The notes: a model not told the origin generated them from the letters alone. 64,000 bases of DNA from Planctomycetota bacterium (GCA_019636275.1 JAHBXY010000005.1:51098-115097), one strand, 5' to 3'; positions 1 through 9,205 are shown, counted from the first letter of the stretch. Numbers and translations are program-made.

Positions 1-12
1 TTGCCTCCCCGG

Positions 13-18
13 GTATCA
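13..18 (+). promoter_or_regulatory. Possible -10 element (TATCAT) for the M16 peptidase gene
   Basis: TATCAT lies 33 bases before the ATG at 51, with GGAGG at 36-40 as ribosome binding site. The same TAnnnT pattern precedes many genes in this window. No convincing -35 box is visible. Confidence 0.35.
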
Positions 19-50
19 TCGCGCCCCTCTCGCCCGGAGGCGCTCACCTG

Positions 51-2921
51 ATGGCTCGCACGCTCCCCTCGGTCGCCGCATCGCTCGCGCTCGGCGTCGT
101 CTCGGCCTCGCGCGCGTCCGCGCTCGACGCGCCGCTGCCCGTCGTCGAGCGCGAGCTGAAGAACGGCCTGAAGGTCCTCGTGCTCGAGGACCGCTCGATC
201 CCCAACGTCGCCGTCTACGTGGGCTGGCGCGTGGGCTCGCGCAACGAGGTGCCGGGGATCACCGGCCTGGCGCACTTCTTCGAGCACATGATGTTCTCGG
301 GCGGCGCGCGCTACGGCGGCCACTTCGACCCGATCATGGAGGCGGCCGGCGGGAGCAACAACGCCTACACGAGCCAGGACGTGACCGTCTACCAGGACTG
401 GGTCCCGTCGGCGCAGCTCCCGCTCGTCCTCGACATGGAGGCCGACCGCATGCGCGGCATGCGCTTCGACCCGGCCGCCGTCGAGACGGAGCGCGGCGTG
501 GTCGCCAGCGAGCGGCGCCTCTCCATGGAGGAGCCGGCCGAGGTCATGCGCGAGCAGCTCTGGGCGGCGGCCTACACCGCGCACCCCTACCAGTGGAGCG
601 TCCTCGGCCACATGGTCGACATCATGGGCTGGACGCAGGAGGACCTGGAGCGCTTCTTCGCCACGCACTACGCGCCCAACAACGCCGTCCTGGTGCTCGT
701 GGGCGACGTCGACCCGGAGACGGCCTTCACGCTCGTCCAGGAGAAGATGGGCGCCATCCCGCGCGGCCCCGAGCGCCGGCCGATCCACACGCAGGAGCCG
801 CCGCAGACGGGCGAGCGGCGCATCGTCGTCGAGGACGAGAACGCGCAGCTCCGGCAGGTCATGGCGGCCTGGCACATCGGCCGCACGGGCGACGCCGACT
901 TCCCCGTCGTCGAGGTCCTCGAGCGGCTCCTGCTCGTGGGCGAGAGCAGCCGGCTCTACCAGGCGCTCGTCGAGCGCGAGGCGGCCTGCCTCGACGTCGG
1001 CGGCGGCTTCCAGGGCTACCAGTTCGACCCGAGCCTGTTCGCCGTCGAGCTGACCATGCGCGAGGGCGTGGCCCCCGAGCACGGCGAGGCGCTGCTCTAC
1101 GCCGAGCTGGAGCGGCTCGCCCGCGAGGGGCCGACGGCGCGCGAGCTGGACAAGGCCAAGAACGGCCTCGTGGCGGCGGTCGTGCGGCAGCTCAAGACGA
1201 TCAACGGCAAGGCGTCGCTGCTCATGGACGCGGAGCTGTTCTTCGGCGGCTGGCGCGAGATGCCCGCGCACATCGCGGCCGTCCGCGCCGTCACGGCCGA
1301 CGACGTCAAGCGCGTCGCCGCGGCCACGTTCACGCGCAAGAACCGCACGGTGGTGACGCTCGAGGTGCCCGAGGGCCGGGCGGCGGCCGCCGCCACGGAC
1401 GCCGAGGCAGGAGGGGCCGACGAGCCCGACGAGGGCGACGAGGGCGACGAGGGCGACGAGGGCGACGAGGGCGACGAGGGCGACGAGGGCGACGAGGGCG
1501 ACGAGGGCACCGAGGGCGAGGCCCCGGCCAGGCCGGCGCCCGCCCTCCGCCCGCGGCCGGAGCTGCCGGCCCCCCTGCCGGGCAAGGGCGGCGCCGTGCG
1601 GCTGCCGCAGACGATCGACTTCCAGCTCCCCAACGGGCTGCGCGTGTTCCTCGTCCCCGACCGCGACGTGCCGGTGCTGAGCCTCCAGGCGCGCGTGGCC
1701 GGCGGCGGGCTCGAGGACGCGCCGGGCAAGGAGGGCGCGGCGGCGCTCCTGGCGACGCTCCTCGGCAAGGGCGCCGGCGAGCGCGACGCGGTCGCCTTCC
1801 AGGAGGCGGTCGACTTCGTCGGCGGCCACTTCGGCGCCGCGGCCGGCACGCGCTGGCTCGAGGTCCAGGCCGAGTTCCTCTCCAAGGACGCCGACCTGGC
1901 GCTCGACCTCCTCGCCGACGCCCTGCGCCGCCCGCGCCTCGACGCGGCGGAGTTCGACAAGGAGCGGGGCAAGGCGAAGGACGCGATCGCCGCCGCCCGC
2001 GAGGAGCCCTCGCAGATCATCGGCCGCTACTTCGGCGCCTGGCTGTTCCAGGGCCACGGCTTCGCGCGCCCCGCCGGCGGCGACGAGCGCTCGCTCGAGC
2101 GGGTCACCCACGACGACGTGAAGGCGGCCGCGCGCCGGGCGCTCGCGCCCTCGCGCACGTGGCTGGCCGTCGCCGGCGACTTCGACCCGGCCGTGATGCG
2201 CAAGGCCCTCGAGGCCCGCTTCGCCGACTGGAAGGCCGACGCGGCCGCCCCGGCCGCGGCGGCGCGGCCGGCGCCGGCGACCGCGAGCCGGGTGCTCCTC
2301 GTCAACAAGCCCGACTCGCTCCAGACCTACTTCATGTTCGGCAACCTGGCCTTCGACTGGAGCGACCCTGACTACGCGGCCCGCTTCCTGGCCAACACCG
2401 TCCTCGGCGGCCGGTTCACCAGCCGCCTGAACAAGGCCCTGCGCGTCGACAGCGGCCTGACCTACGGCGCGCGCTCCTGGGTCGACGACGCGCGCAAGGG
2501 GCCGCTGATCGTCTCCACCTACACGGCCACGCCGACGAGCCGCGAGGCGCTCGAGCTCGCCCACCGCGTCTACCGCGACTTCGTGGCCGGCGGCCTGACG
2601 CAGGAGGAGCTCGACTCGGCGCGCGCCTACATCAAGGGGCAGTACGCCCCCGACACGCTCGAGACCGCCGACCAGGTCGGCGCCATGGTCCTGTCGCTCG
2701 CCTTCGACGGCCTGCCGCGCGACGTCGTCGACCGCTTCTTCGAGCGGCTCGACGCGCTGACGCTGGAGAAGGTCAACCAGGTGATCACGCGCCGCCTGCC
2801 CAAGGACGCGCTGGCCTGGGTCGTGGTCGGCCAGGCCGACGTCCTGCGCCCGATCGTCAAGCAGTTCGGCGAGGTCACGCAGGTCGAGCTCAAGGCCCCG
2901 GGGTTCGGCCCCGGGTTCTAG
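51..2921 (+). CDS. Secreted two-domain M16 (insulinase/pitrilysin-family) zinc peptidase
   Basis: The 956-residue protein starts with a signal peptide (about residues 1-24) and has two M16 halves. The N-terminal half carries the inverted zinc motif HxxEH as H75, E78 and H79, and E154, 75 residues further on, fits the third zinc ligand. The second half (about 510-940) has the M16 fold pattern but no HxxEH, as in family members where one half is a catalytically dead partner. A low-complexity acidic linker (about 445-500) joins the halves. M16 enzymes degrade peptides inside a closed chamber; this one probably acts in the periplasm. The next two genes follow with a 2-base gap and then an overlap, so the three are probably co-transcribed. 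Confidence 0.93.
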   Translation: MARTLPSVAASLALGVVSASRASALDAPLPVVERELKNGLKVLVLEDRSIPNVAVYVGWRVGSRNEVPGITGLAHFFEHMMFSGGARYGGHFDPIMEAAGGSNNAYTSQDVTVYQDWVPSAQLPLVLDMEADRMRGMRFDPAAVETERGVVASERRLSMEEPAEVMREQLWAAAYTAHPYQWSVLGHMVDIMGWTQEDLERFFATHYAPNNAVLVLVGDVDPETAFTLVQEKMGAIPRGPERRPIHTQEPPQTGERRIVVEDENAQLRQVMAAWHIGRTGDADFPVVEVLERLLLVGESSRLYQALVEREAACLDVGGGFQGYQFDPSLFAVELTMREGVAPEHGEALLYAELERLAREGPTARELDKAKNGLVAAVVRQLKTINGKASLLMDAELFFGGWREMPAHIAAVRAVTADDVKRVAAATFTRKNRTVVTLEVPEGRAAAAATDAEAGGADEPDEGDEGDEGDEGDEGDEGDEGDEGDEGTEGEAPARPAPALRPRPELPAPLPGKGGAVRLPQTIDFQLPNGLRVFLVPDRDVPVLSLQARVAGGGLEDAPGKEGAAALLATLLGKGAGERDAVAFQEAVDFVGGHFGAAAGTRWLEVQAEFLSKDADLALDLLADALRRPRLDAAEFDKERGKAKDAIAAAREEPSQIIGRYFGAWLFQGHGFARPAGGDERSLERVTHDDVKAAARRALAPSRTWLAVAGDFDPAVMRKALEARFADWKADAAAPAAAARPAPATASRVLLVNKPDSLQTYFMFGNLAFDWSDPDYAARFLANTVLGGRFTSRLNKALRVDSGLTYGARSWVDDARKGPLIVSTYTATPTSREALELAHRVYRDFVAGGLTQEELDSARAYIKGQYAPDTLETADQVGAMVLSLAFDGLPRDVVDRFFERLDALTLEKVNQVITRRLPKDALAWVVVGQADVLRPIVKQFGEVTQVELKAPGFGPGF
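1428..1508 (+). repeat. Nine tandem copies of a 9-bp unit (gacgagggc) coding for Asp-Glu-Gly
   Basis: Nine perfect in-frame copies encode a DEG repeat in the linker between the two M16 halves. The tract is a likely site of replication slippage, and changes in copy number would keep the frame. Confidence 0.95.
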
Positions 2922-2923
2922 CG

Positions 2924-3808
2924 GTGGCCGACCCCGACCTGCGCGAGCTGGAGCGGCGCTGGGCCGAGGGGGCGGGCGAGCTGGCCGTGGGCGAAGCGCT
3001 CGCGCGCGCGCTGGAGCGGGCCGGCGCGCCCGGCGGGCGCTTGCTCGAGGTCAGGCTCCAGGCGCTCCGCCGTCACCTCCAGACGATCGGCCTCGACCCG
3101 ACGACGCTCGCGCCTCTCCCCGAGGTCGACCCGCTGGCGGCCGTCCTGAGCGTCCCCGGCGTGGAGGCGCTCTCGGCCTGGCACCGCTTGCGCCGCCTCA
3201 CGCAGGCGACCGGCGCCTTCCCCGTCCTCTTGGGGCAGCACCACGAACGGGTGCTCGAGCGGCTGCATGAGTCCGCCCACGACCTCTCCGTCGAGGAGAC
3301 GCTCGCCGGGGCGGAGCGGCTCGGTGACCCGTTCGACGTGGTCTCGTGGGCGGTGCGCGAGCGCCAGGTGTCACTGCCGGACGACGAGGACTGGCCCGCG
3401 AACGAGGTGCCGGCGAGCCACGACTTCGTCGTCCCGCTCGATCCGGAGGGCTGGTCGCCGCAGGCCTCGATGCACGTGGCCCTCCTCCCCACCCGCTCGC
3501 CCTGGGAGGCGGCGGCCCACCTGCGCTTCGGAGTCACGCCCTGGGAGGGGCCTCCTCCCGCCGTGCACGTCGCGCTGCATCGCCACTGGTATCAGGCCTT
3601 CGGCGCCGAAGTCGTGGCGCTGACCCACGCCGAGGCCGAGCTGATCGTCCCGCGCGGCCCCAGCACCCGAGCCGCGGCGCAGGTCCTTGCCCGTGAGCAC
3701 GAGTCATACTGCCCCGGTGTCGCCGGAACGACGAGCGAGGCCCTGGGGGTCCACGCCGCCTCGCTCCTGGGGGCAACGAACTGGTACTTCTCCTGGGGGC
3801 CCGAGTGA
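2924..3808 (+). CDS. DUF4253 domain protein
   Basis: 294 residues from a GTG start two bases after the M16 stop codon; there is no strong ribosome binding site, which suggests translational coupling. The C-terminal part (about 180-294) matches DUF4253: a 'hVALLPTRSPWEA' strand, the HRHWYQAFGAE segment, the REHESYCPG region and an aromatic tail ending NWYFSWGPE. The N-terminal half is helical and charged with no family I recognise. DUF4253 proteins have no established biochemical role; some occur next to SMI1/KNR4-type immunity proteins, but nothing here suggests a toxin. Codon use is slightly less GC-biased in the middle than in neighbouring genes. Confidence 0.8.
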   Translation: MADPDLRELERRWAEGAGELAVGEALARALERAGAPGGRLLEVRLQALRRHLQTIGLDPTTLAPLPEVDPLAAVLSVPGVEALSAWHRLRRLTQATGAFPVLLGQHHERVLERLHESAHDLSVEETLAGAERLGDPFDVVSWAVRERQVSLPDDEDWPANEVPASHDFVVPLDPEGWSPQASMHVALLPTRSPWEAAAHLRFGVTPWEGPPPAVHVALHRHWYQAFGAEVVALTHAEAELIVPRGPSTRAAAQVLAREHESYCPGVAGTTSEALGVHAASLLGATNWYFSWGPE

Positions 3809-4782
3809 CCGACCTGCTCGCGAGCATCGACTCTTCCGCCGCCGCCCGCCGCCTCCAGGGCGTCGTGCGCGAGACGCCGCTGGTGCCCTTCCCCTCGGGC
3901 GACCCGCGGGTCGAGCTCCGGCTCAAGCTCGAGTGCCTGCAGGAGGCCGGCGCCTTCAAGGCGAGGGGCGCCTGGAACCAGGTCTCGCAGCTCACGCCCG
4001 AGGAGCGCGCGCGCGGCGTCGTGGCCACGAGCTCGGGCAACCACGCCCGGGCGCTGGCCTGGGCGGCCGGGCGCGCCGGCGTGCGCTGCACCGTGTTCAT
4101 GCCCCAGGACGCCTACCCGAACAAGGTGCAGGCCTGCCGCGACGAGGGCGCCGAGGTCGTGCTCTGCCCCACGCGCGAGGCCGCCGAGGCGGCCTGCCGC
4201 GAGCGCGTCGCCGCGGGCGCCGTGCTCGTGCACCCGTACGACGCCCTGCGCACGATCGAGGGCGCGGGCACGGTGGGCCTCGAGGTCGCTCGCCAGTGGC
4301 CCGAGGTCGAGGTCGTCGTCTCCCCGGTCGGCGGCGGCGGCCTGATCTCCGGGACGTCGATCGCGCTCCACCGCGCGCTCGGCGGCCGGGTGCGCGTCGT
4401 CGGCGTCGAGCCGGCCGGGGCGCCGAAGATGACGCTGGCCCTCGAGCGCGGGGCGCCGGTGACGCTCGCGACGATCACCACGCAGGTCCAGGGGCTCTGC
4501 CCCCTGAACGTGGGCGGGCTGAACCTCGAGGCCTGCCGGCGCTTCGTCGAGCGCGTGGTCACGCTCGATGACGCCCCGATCCTCGACGCCCAGCGCCGCC
4601 TCGTGCGCGAGGCCGACCTCACCGTCGAGCCCGCCGGGGCCGCGGCGACGGCGCTCGTCCTGACGGGCGGCCTGCCGGCCGCGTGGCTCGAGGGCAGGAG
4701 CGCGGCCGACCCGCTGCGCGTCGTGGCCCTCGTCTCGGGCGGCAACCCCGACCCGGCCCAGCTCGCGGCGCTCCGGGGCTAG
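3805..4782 (+). CDS. PLP-dependent threonine/serine dehydratase (catabolic type)
   Basis: 325 residues, GTG start overlapping the previous stop (GTGA). It is a fold-type II PLP enzyme: K52 in AGAFKARGA is the Schiff-base lysine, SSGNHA binds the substrate carboxylate, and PVGGGGLISG is the glycine-rich phosphate-binding loop. The chain ends after the catalytic domain, so there is no ACT-like regulatory domain. This points to the short catabolic/deaminating form rather than feedback-inhibited biosynthetic IlvA. It would convert threonine (or serine) to 2-oxobutyrate (or pyruvate) plus ammonia. Serine racemase or threo-3-hydroxyaspartate dehydratase cannot be excluded by sequence alone. Confidence 0.88.
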   Translation: MTDLLASIDSSAAARRLQGVVRETPLVPFPSGDPRVELRLKLECLQEAGAFKARGAWNQVSQLTPEERARGVVATSSGNHARALAWAAGRAGVRCTVFMPQDAYPNKVQACRDEGAEVVLCPTREAAEAACRERVAAGAVLVHPYDALRTIEGAGTVGLEVARQWPEVEVVVSPVGGGGLISGTSIALHRALGGRVRVVGVEPAGAPKMTLALERGAPVTLATITTQVQGLCPLNVGGLNLEACRRFVERVVTLDDAPILDAQRRLVREADLTVEPAGAAATALVLTGGLPAAWLEGRSAADPLRVVALVSGGNPDPAQLAALRG

Positions 4783-4818
4783 CCCGAACCGCCTCCAACA
4801 GCGCGGGGCCGCCCGGCG

Positions 4819-4824
4819 TAACCT
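4819..4824 (+). promoter_or_regulatory. Possible -10 element (TAACCT)
   Basis: TAACCT lies 19 bases before the ATG at 4843, with a CGGAGG ribosome binding site between them. Same pattern as upstream of other genes in the window. Confidence 0.25.
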
Positions 4825-4842
4825 CTCGCACCGGAGGCCCCG

Positions 4843-6306
4843 ATGCGACGCTGCTGGCCCGCGCTCCCCCTGTTCGTCGTGGCCCTGGGCCTCCCCGCGC
4901 TCGCCCCCGCGCAGGCCGTCGACGCGGGCGACCTCACGGCCCCCGAGAAGTCCGCCCTGCGCAAGGTGGAGCGGGAGCTGCTCGAGCTCTCGAAGTTCGC
5001 CGCGCGCGGCAACGACCAGGCCGGCGCCGTCGCGGCCTTGCGGCTGGCCCTGGAGGTCGCGCCGGACGCGGACAAGCCGCGCCAGGAGCTCGAGAAGCTG
5101 GAGAAGCGGCCCCTGCGCGGGACGCCGAAGAGCGACTTCGCAGCCAAGCTGGAGGAGAAGCGCGCGGACGCGCGCAAGCAGGTGGGCCTGGCGCTGGCCG
5201 ACGCCGCCCTGGCGGCCGAGGCCTCGAGCCCCGCCCGCTACGAGCGCTACCTGGGGCTCATCCAGCGGCGCTTCGCGGCGCCCGAGGCGCTCGAGCGCCT
5301 GGACCTGGCCTACTTCGCGCCCTACCAGCGCTGGCTGAGCCGCACCGACGCCGGGCTGCTCGAGCGGGGCGGTGAGGTCCACGAGGGCCAGCGGCTCGAG
5401 CCCGAGGCGGTCGCGGCGCTCGACCGGCGCCACGCCAGCTGGAGCGACCCGTGGGTCGTGTCGGACGACGTCCACGAGGTGCGGACCACCATGCCGCTGC
5501 GCGCGGCCAACCAGATCCTGGCCTTCGTCGCCGCCTACCGGGCCTACTTCCTCGACCGCTTCGGCCCCCTGTGGGACCTGCGCCCGCCCCGCGGCAAGCT
5601 GCCGCTGATCGTCACGCGCACCCAGGCGGAGCTGCGCGACCAGCTGCGCGCGACGACGAGCGGCATGGGCGCCGGGGCGCCAGGCGGGGTGCAGGGGGCC
5701 GCCTTCTACCTGCAGACGAACGGCGCGCTCAACCCGTGCTTCGTCACCTACGAGCCGGTCGACGTGACCGGGGCCATGTTCAAGATCGAGCGCTTCGACC
5801 AGCTCGTGATCCCGCTCATCCACGAGGTCACGCACCAGCTCGCCTTCGAGTACTCGAAGCACGACGCCGACGCCACGCGCCAGGTCGCGCACCACTTCTG
5901 GTCCGTCGAGGCGATCGCCAACTTCATGGGCTACCACGTGCTCCAGGACGGCGCGTGGCGGCTGACGCACCCGCGCACCATTCCCATGGGCGGCGGCGTG
6001 ATCGAGGGGCCGTTCGCCTGGTGCAAGAACAACCGCGGCGCCTTGCCCCCGCTGCGCGCGTTCATGGCGCAGTCGCACGAGCAGTTCATGTCGGTGAACA
6101 ACTACCACATCGCGGCGACCCTGGCCTACTTCCTGCTCGAGGGCGAAGGGGGCAAGTACCGCGCGAGCTTCGTCAAGCTCCTCGAGCGCGTGCACCGCGT
6201 CCGCGACGCCGCCGACCTGTTCGACGCGTGCTTCCCCGGCGTGAACCACGACGCCCTCCAGCAGGAGTGGCTGCGCTTCGTGGGCTCCCTCCGCCTCGAC
6301 GACTAG
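4843..6306 (+). CDS. Secreted HExxH metallopeptidase-like protein (DUF1570-like)
   Basis: 487 residues with a cleavable signal peptide (about 1-23, ending APAQA). The N-terminal third is helical and charged. The C-terminal half is gluzincin-like: H327-E328-V-T-H331 is the zinc motif and E356 in WSVEAIANF is a plausible third ligand. The spacing and the 'AIANFMGYH' context resemble DUF1570-type peptidases that are common in Planctomycetota. Substrate is unknown; it probably acts in the periplasm or outside the cell. The gene is 60 bases after the dehydratase, with its own CGGAGG ribosome binding site. Confidence 0.75.
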   Translation: MRRCWPALPLFVVALGLPALAPAQAVDAGDLTAPEKSALRKVERELLELSKFAARGNDQAGAVAALRLALEVAPDADKPRQELEKLEKRPLRGTPKSDFAAKLEEKRADARKQVGLALADAALAAEASSPARYERYLGLIQRRFAAPEALERLDLAYFAPYQRWLSRTDAGLLERGGEVHEGQRLEPEAVAALDRRHASWSDPWVVSDDVHEVRTTMPLRAANQILAFVAAYRAYFLDRFGPLWDLRPPRGKLPLIVTRTQAELRDQLRATTSGMGAGAPGGVQGAAFYLQTNGALNPCFVTYEPVDVTGAMFKIERFDQLVIPLIHEVTHQLAFEYSKHDADATRQVAHHFWSVEAIANFMGYHVLQDGAWRLTHPRTIPMGGGVIEGPFAWCKNNRGALPPLRAFMAQSHEQFMSVNNYHIAATLAYFLLEGEGGKYRASFVKLLERVHRVRDAADLFDACFPGVNHDALQQEWLRFVGSLRLDD

Positions 6307-6338
6307 TGGGATCGACGGCTGCGCCCGCGGATGCCGGG
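6306..6338 (+). repeat. Short partial copy of intergenic repeat family II
   Basis: The segment begins at the last base of the previous stop codon and carries the family II core (GATCGACGGCTGCG followed by CCGCGGATGC). It lacks the long hairpin found in the full copies at 20085 and 56208. Unlike most copies it sits between genes that run in the same direction. Confidence 0.7.
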
Positions 6339-6349
6339 GGGCCGAGGGG

Positions 6350-6355
6350 TATGAT
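6350..6355 (+). promoter_or_regulatory. Possible -10 element (TATGAT)
   Basis: TATGAT lies 30 bases before the ATG at 6385, just after the family II repeat remnant. Confidence 0.4.
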
Positions 6356-6384
6356 GGAGGGGTCGGGGGGACGTGGAGGCCGCC

Positions 6385-6849
6385 ATGCCCGCCCGCACGC
6401 TCCGCGCCCCGGCCGAGCTGAACGGCGTCGACCCCGGCGCGCTCCTGTTCCTGGCCGGCGGCGTGAGCCAGTGCCCCGACTGGCAGACCGACATGATCCT
6501 GCGGCTCGCCCCGGCGCTCGACGGCTGGACGCTCGTCAACCCGCGCCTCGCGCGGCCGCCGCGCGACCCGGCGGCGGTCGAGGCCGAGATCGCCTGGGAG
6601 TTCCGCCACCTGCACGGCGCCGACGCGGTGCTCTTCTGGCTCACGCCGCCGACGCCCTGCCCCGTGTCGCTCTACGAGCTGGGCAAGGTGTCGATGACCA
6701 CGAAGCCCCTGTTCGTGGGCGTCCACCCGGAGTTCCCGCTCCGGTCGGACGTCGTCGTGCAGACGCGCCTGGCGCGCCCCGACGCGCGCGTCGTCGACTC
6801 CCTCGACGACCTCGCCGGCTGCGTGCTGGAGGCGCTCGCGCGCCGCTGA
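6385..6849 (+). CDS. Nucleoside 2-deoxyribosyltransferase-like protein
   Basis: About 154 residues. The ATG at 6385 is preferred over a GTG at 6373 because GGAGG lies five bases before it. The sequence has the Rossmann-like pattern of the nucleoside 2-deoxyribosyltransferase-like family: LFLAGGVSQCPDWQ near the start, NPRLARPPRD, the acidic segment EIAWEF, then ADAVLFWLTPPTPCPVSLYELG, where the glutamate is the likely catalytic residue, and FVGVHPEF. Family members cleave or transfer deoxyribose between nucleobases. Its role here is unknown and no nucleotide-salvage partner is adjacent. The stop codon is the first triplet of the downstream repeat. Confidence 0.8.
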   Translation: MPARTLRAPAELNGVDPGALLFLAGGVSQCPDWQTDMILRLAPALDGWTLVNPRLARPPRDPAAVEAEIAWEFRHLHGADAVLFWLTPPTPCPVSLYELGKVSMTTKPLFVGVHPEFPLRSDVVVQTRLARPDARVVDSLDDLAGCVLEALARR

Positions 6850-6993
6850 CCGCGCTCACCTGAGCGGTGGCGCACATCCCCGAGCGAAGGCCGCGAAGCG
6901 GCCGGAGCGAGGGCGACAGGTGCCTCACTGGGGATCGGAGCAAGGGTCCCGCTCCGTGACCTGGACATCGTCACGAGCGACGGCCGCTGTGAG
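6847..6993. repeat. Intergenic repeat family I, copy A
   Basis: This segment shares long stretches with 24911-25087 and 35240-35421, including gagcggtggcgc, gcggccggagcgagggcgac, aggtgcctcactg and cgacggccgctgtgag. It starts at the TGA of the upstream gene. Copy A lacks the strong stem-loop of copies B and C but keeps the small ggccgc/gcggcc hairpin. It lies between a + strand gene and a - strand operon. Confidence 0.9.
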
Positions 6994-7090
6994 GCCGCCG
7001 CACGTCCCCGGGGCCTGGCCCTGGACCCCCGGGCCCCGCGTGGTGGGGTCCTGAAGGCCGGGTCGCGCTCCCGGGGACGTGCGCGTGTGT

Positions 7091-7752
7091 CTAGCCGCCG
7101 CCGCGCGGCGGCGCGCCGCTCTGGCCCTGGCCGTCGCGGCGCGGCCGCTCGCCGGGCGACGGCGGCGGGCTGCTGAAGCCGGGCCGCTTCGGCCAGTCGC
7201 CCTGCCCGTCGCGCCCCGCCGCGGCATCGGCCCCTCGCGCCCGCGCCGCTCGTCGTCGGGGTCGAGCCGCGCCCGGTCTCGCCCGCGCAGGAAGGCCGCG
7301 CCGGCCTCCTCGCGGGCGCGCCGCGACGTCTCGAGCGCCAGGCGCAGGTCGCGCGCGGCGTCGTCCGACGCCCGCCCGAGGGCCCGCTCGAGGGCGGCCG
7401 CGTGGCGGTCCGCCGCCTCGACGTAGCGGGCCACGACCGGGCTCATGTCGCGGTCGCGGGCGGACGCCCGCTCGATCGACGCCCGCACGCCGCCCATGAG
7501 CTCGTGGTAGCCGCGACCGACCCCCTCGAGTCGATCGGCGGGCAGCCGCTCGAGCTCGCGGACGCGCTCGCCGGCGACGTCGATCAGCGCCTCGCACCGC
7601 CCGGCCTCGTCCTTGGTCGTGGCCAGGCGCACCAGCTCGCGCGCCGTCTTGAGGACGTGCCGGCGCTCGCCCGGGAGCGGCCCCTCCTGGGCGGCGGCGC
7701 CGCCGGCGGCGGCGAGCAGCAGCGACACGGCCCACCCGCTCGCCCGGCTCAC
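7091..7752 (-). CDS. Secreted protein of unknown function, third gene of the ECF sigma operon (apparent frameshift)
   Basis: The GTG start at 7752 overlaps the stop of the anti-sigma gene. The N-terminus is a clear signal peptide (SGWAVSLLLAAAGGAAAQ), followed by a helical, Arg/Glu-rich region of about 140 residues. G/C-ending codons and sensible composition then jump to another frame near 7210-7230, beside a run of Gs, and continue to the TAG at 7091 (C-terminus rich in Gly, Pro and Arg, with PKRPGFSSPPPSPGE). Without the shift the frame runs on into repeat A with poor codon use. Either the sequence has a one-base error or the gene is damaged. Position in the operon suggests a periplasmic partner or target of the sigma/anti-sigma pair. 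Confidence 0.6.
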
Positions 7753-8621
7753 AGGTGCCCCACCCGCTGGCAGGCCGCCAGGGCCGCCCGCAGCGCGGGG
7801 CGCAGGCGCGCCGGCGCGCCCCGGGCGAGGACGGTGAGCGCCTCCTCGTCCAGCCCGACCTGCGCCTGCGCGAAGGAGCGGGCGACGATCAGGTCGAGCT
7901 CGTCGAGCTCCCGGTCGGTCAGCACGGCCGCGACGCCCTCCTCGAGCAGGAGCGCGTAGGCCTCGGCCAGCTCCTCGGCCATGGCCGCGTCGTCGACCTG
8001 CAGGGCCGCGCGCAGCTCCCGCAGGCGCGCGCCCGCCGCGGCGAGGAGCAGCCGCACCCGATCGCTCGGCGTGTCGGCGAGCGCGACCGCGACGGCCTGC
8101 CGCGACACGAGGAGCAGGTGCTCGGGCTCGCCTGGCAGCGCCGGCCGCGAGATGGGCCGCGGTCCCACCGGGTCCACCTCCGCCGGCGCCCGCTCCTCCT
8201 CGACGACGACCGCAGGCGCGGGGCGCGGCGCCTCCGCCAGCGGCGCCTCGGCGGGCCGCCCGAAGAGGGCGTCGCCCTTCACGGCCAGCACGAGGGCCGC
8301 CGCCCCGAGGACCGCCGCCGCCCCGCGCGCGATCCAGACCCAGCCCGCCCACGTCGGCCCGCCGGACGCGCGGGCGGCGCCCGCCTCCGCCGCCGCCCGG
8401 CGGAGGATCGCCTGGCGCTGCGCATCGAGCGCCTCGTCCGTCAGCCGCGGGACCGGGGCGCCCCGGCCGAGGACGTCGTCGAGCCGCCGGCCGCGGGCCA
8501 GCGCCCGCCGGCAGCCGGCGCAGGCCCCGGCGTGGGCCTCCGCCTCGGCGCGGACCTCGTTCGAGACGGCGCCGTCGCACAGCTCGTGCACCAGCGCGCC
8601 GAACCGCTCGCAGTCCATCAT
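7749..8621 (-). CDS. Membrane-anchored zinc-finger (zf-HC2) anti-sigma factor
   Basis: 290 residues. The N-terminus has the ZAS-type signature HxxxCxxC (H30, C34, C37, with C4 upstream), which in this family binds zinc and holds the ECF sigma factor. One membrane helix follows at about 90-115, and a long C-terminal domain rich in Ala/Leu/Arg helices probably lies in the periplasm as sensor. The gene overlaps the sigma gene upstream (ATGA) and the secreted-protein gene downstream (GTGA). The arrangement is that of a classic ECF sigma/anti-sigma pair. The inducing signal cannot be read from the sequence. Confidence 0.85.
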   Translation of the reverse strand: MMDCERFGALVHELCDGAVSNEVRAEAEAHAGACAGCRRALARGRRLDDVLGRGAPVPRLTDEALDAQRQAILRRAAAEAGAARASGGPTWAGWVWIARGAAAVLGAAALVLAVKGDALFGRPAEAPLAEAPRPAPAVVVEEERAPAEVDPVGPRPISRPALPGEPEHLLLVSRQAVAVALADTPSDRVRLLLAAAGARLRELRAALQVDDAAMAEELAEAYALLLEEGVAAVLTDRELDELDLIVARSFAQAQVGLDEEALTVLARGAPARLRPALRAALAACQRVGHL

Positions 8622-9205
8622 TCACCTCCCGGCGCGGGGCCGTCGAGGAAGGGGGCCAGGAGCGCCTCGAGCTTCCGCCGCGCGGCGAAGAGCCGCCAGC
8701 GCACGGTCGCCACCGGGACGCCCTGGATCGAGCCGATCTCCTCGTGGGAGAGGCCCTCGTACATGCGCAGCACCACCACCGCCCGCTGGTCGTCGGGGAG
8801 CTCGTCGAGCGCGCGGCGAACCGCCTGCTCCAGCTCCTGGCCCGCCGCCACCTGCACCGGCGCCGCTCGCGTCGGGCCGCGCGCCGCCGCCGGGTCGCGC
8901 TCGAGCGCGCGCTGCTTGGTCCGGCGGCGCAGGTGGTCGATCGAGACGTTCAGGGCCACGCGGTACACCCAGCCGTCGAGGTTGCTCCCGGCCGGCAGCT
9001 TGCCGAGCCCGCGGAACACCTGCAGGAAGGTCTCCTGGCACAGGTCGTCCACGTCCGCGTGGCGACCGGTCATCCGGTAGATCACCGCGTGCACACGGCG
9101 CTGGTAGCGCCCTATGAGTGCGTCGTGGGTGGGGAGCTCGTCGTGGGTGGGGTCGCGGGCGGGACCGTCCGCCACTCTCACCTCCGGCTCGCGCAGCGCC
9201 GCCAT
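8618..9205 (-). CDS. ECF-family RNA polymerase sigma factor
   Basis: 195 residues. Region 2 spans about 28-95 (YRMTGRHADVDDLCQETFLQVFR, then WVYRVALNVSIDHLRRR) and region 4 about 130-185 (LPDDQRAVVVLRMYEGLSHEEIG, then VATVRWRLFAARRKL). Regions 1 and 3 are absent, as expected of group 4 sigma factors. It is the first gene of the operon with its anti-sigma factor. About 70 bases upstream, the - strand reads GGAACT (complement of 9272-9277), which resembles the -35 of auto-regulated ECF promoters, but the matching -10 is weak. Confidence 0.95.
   Translation of the reverse strand: MAALREPEVRVADGPARDPTHDELPTHDALIGRYQRRVHAVIYRMTGRHADVDDLCQETFLQVFRGLGKLPAGSNLDGWVYRVALNVSIDHLRRRTKQRALERDPAAARGPTRAAPVQVAAGQELEQAVRRALDELPDDQRAVVVLRMYEGLSHEEIGSIQGVPVATVRWRLFAARRKLEALLAPFLDGPAPGGE

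Noticed and set aside
3592..6726. A reading frame of over 1000 codons on the - strand opposite the dehydratase and the HExxH protein genes
   Set aside because: Its translation is Arg/His/Gly-rich without any motif, and it follows the shadow pattern expected opposite high-GC genes. The + strand genes have clear families.
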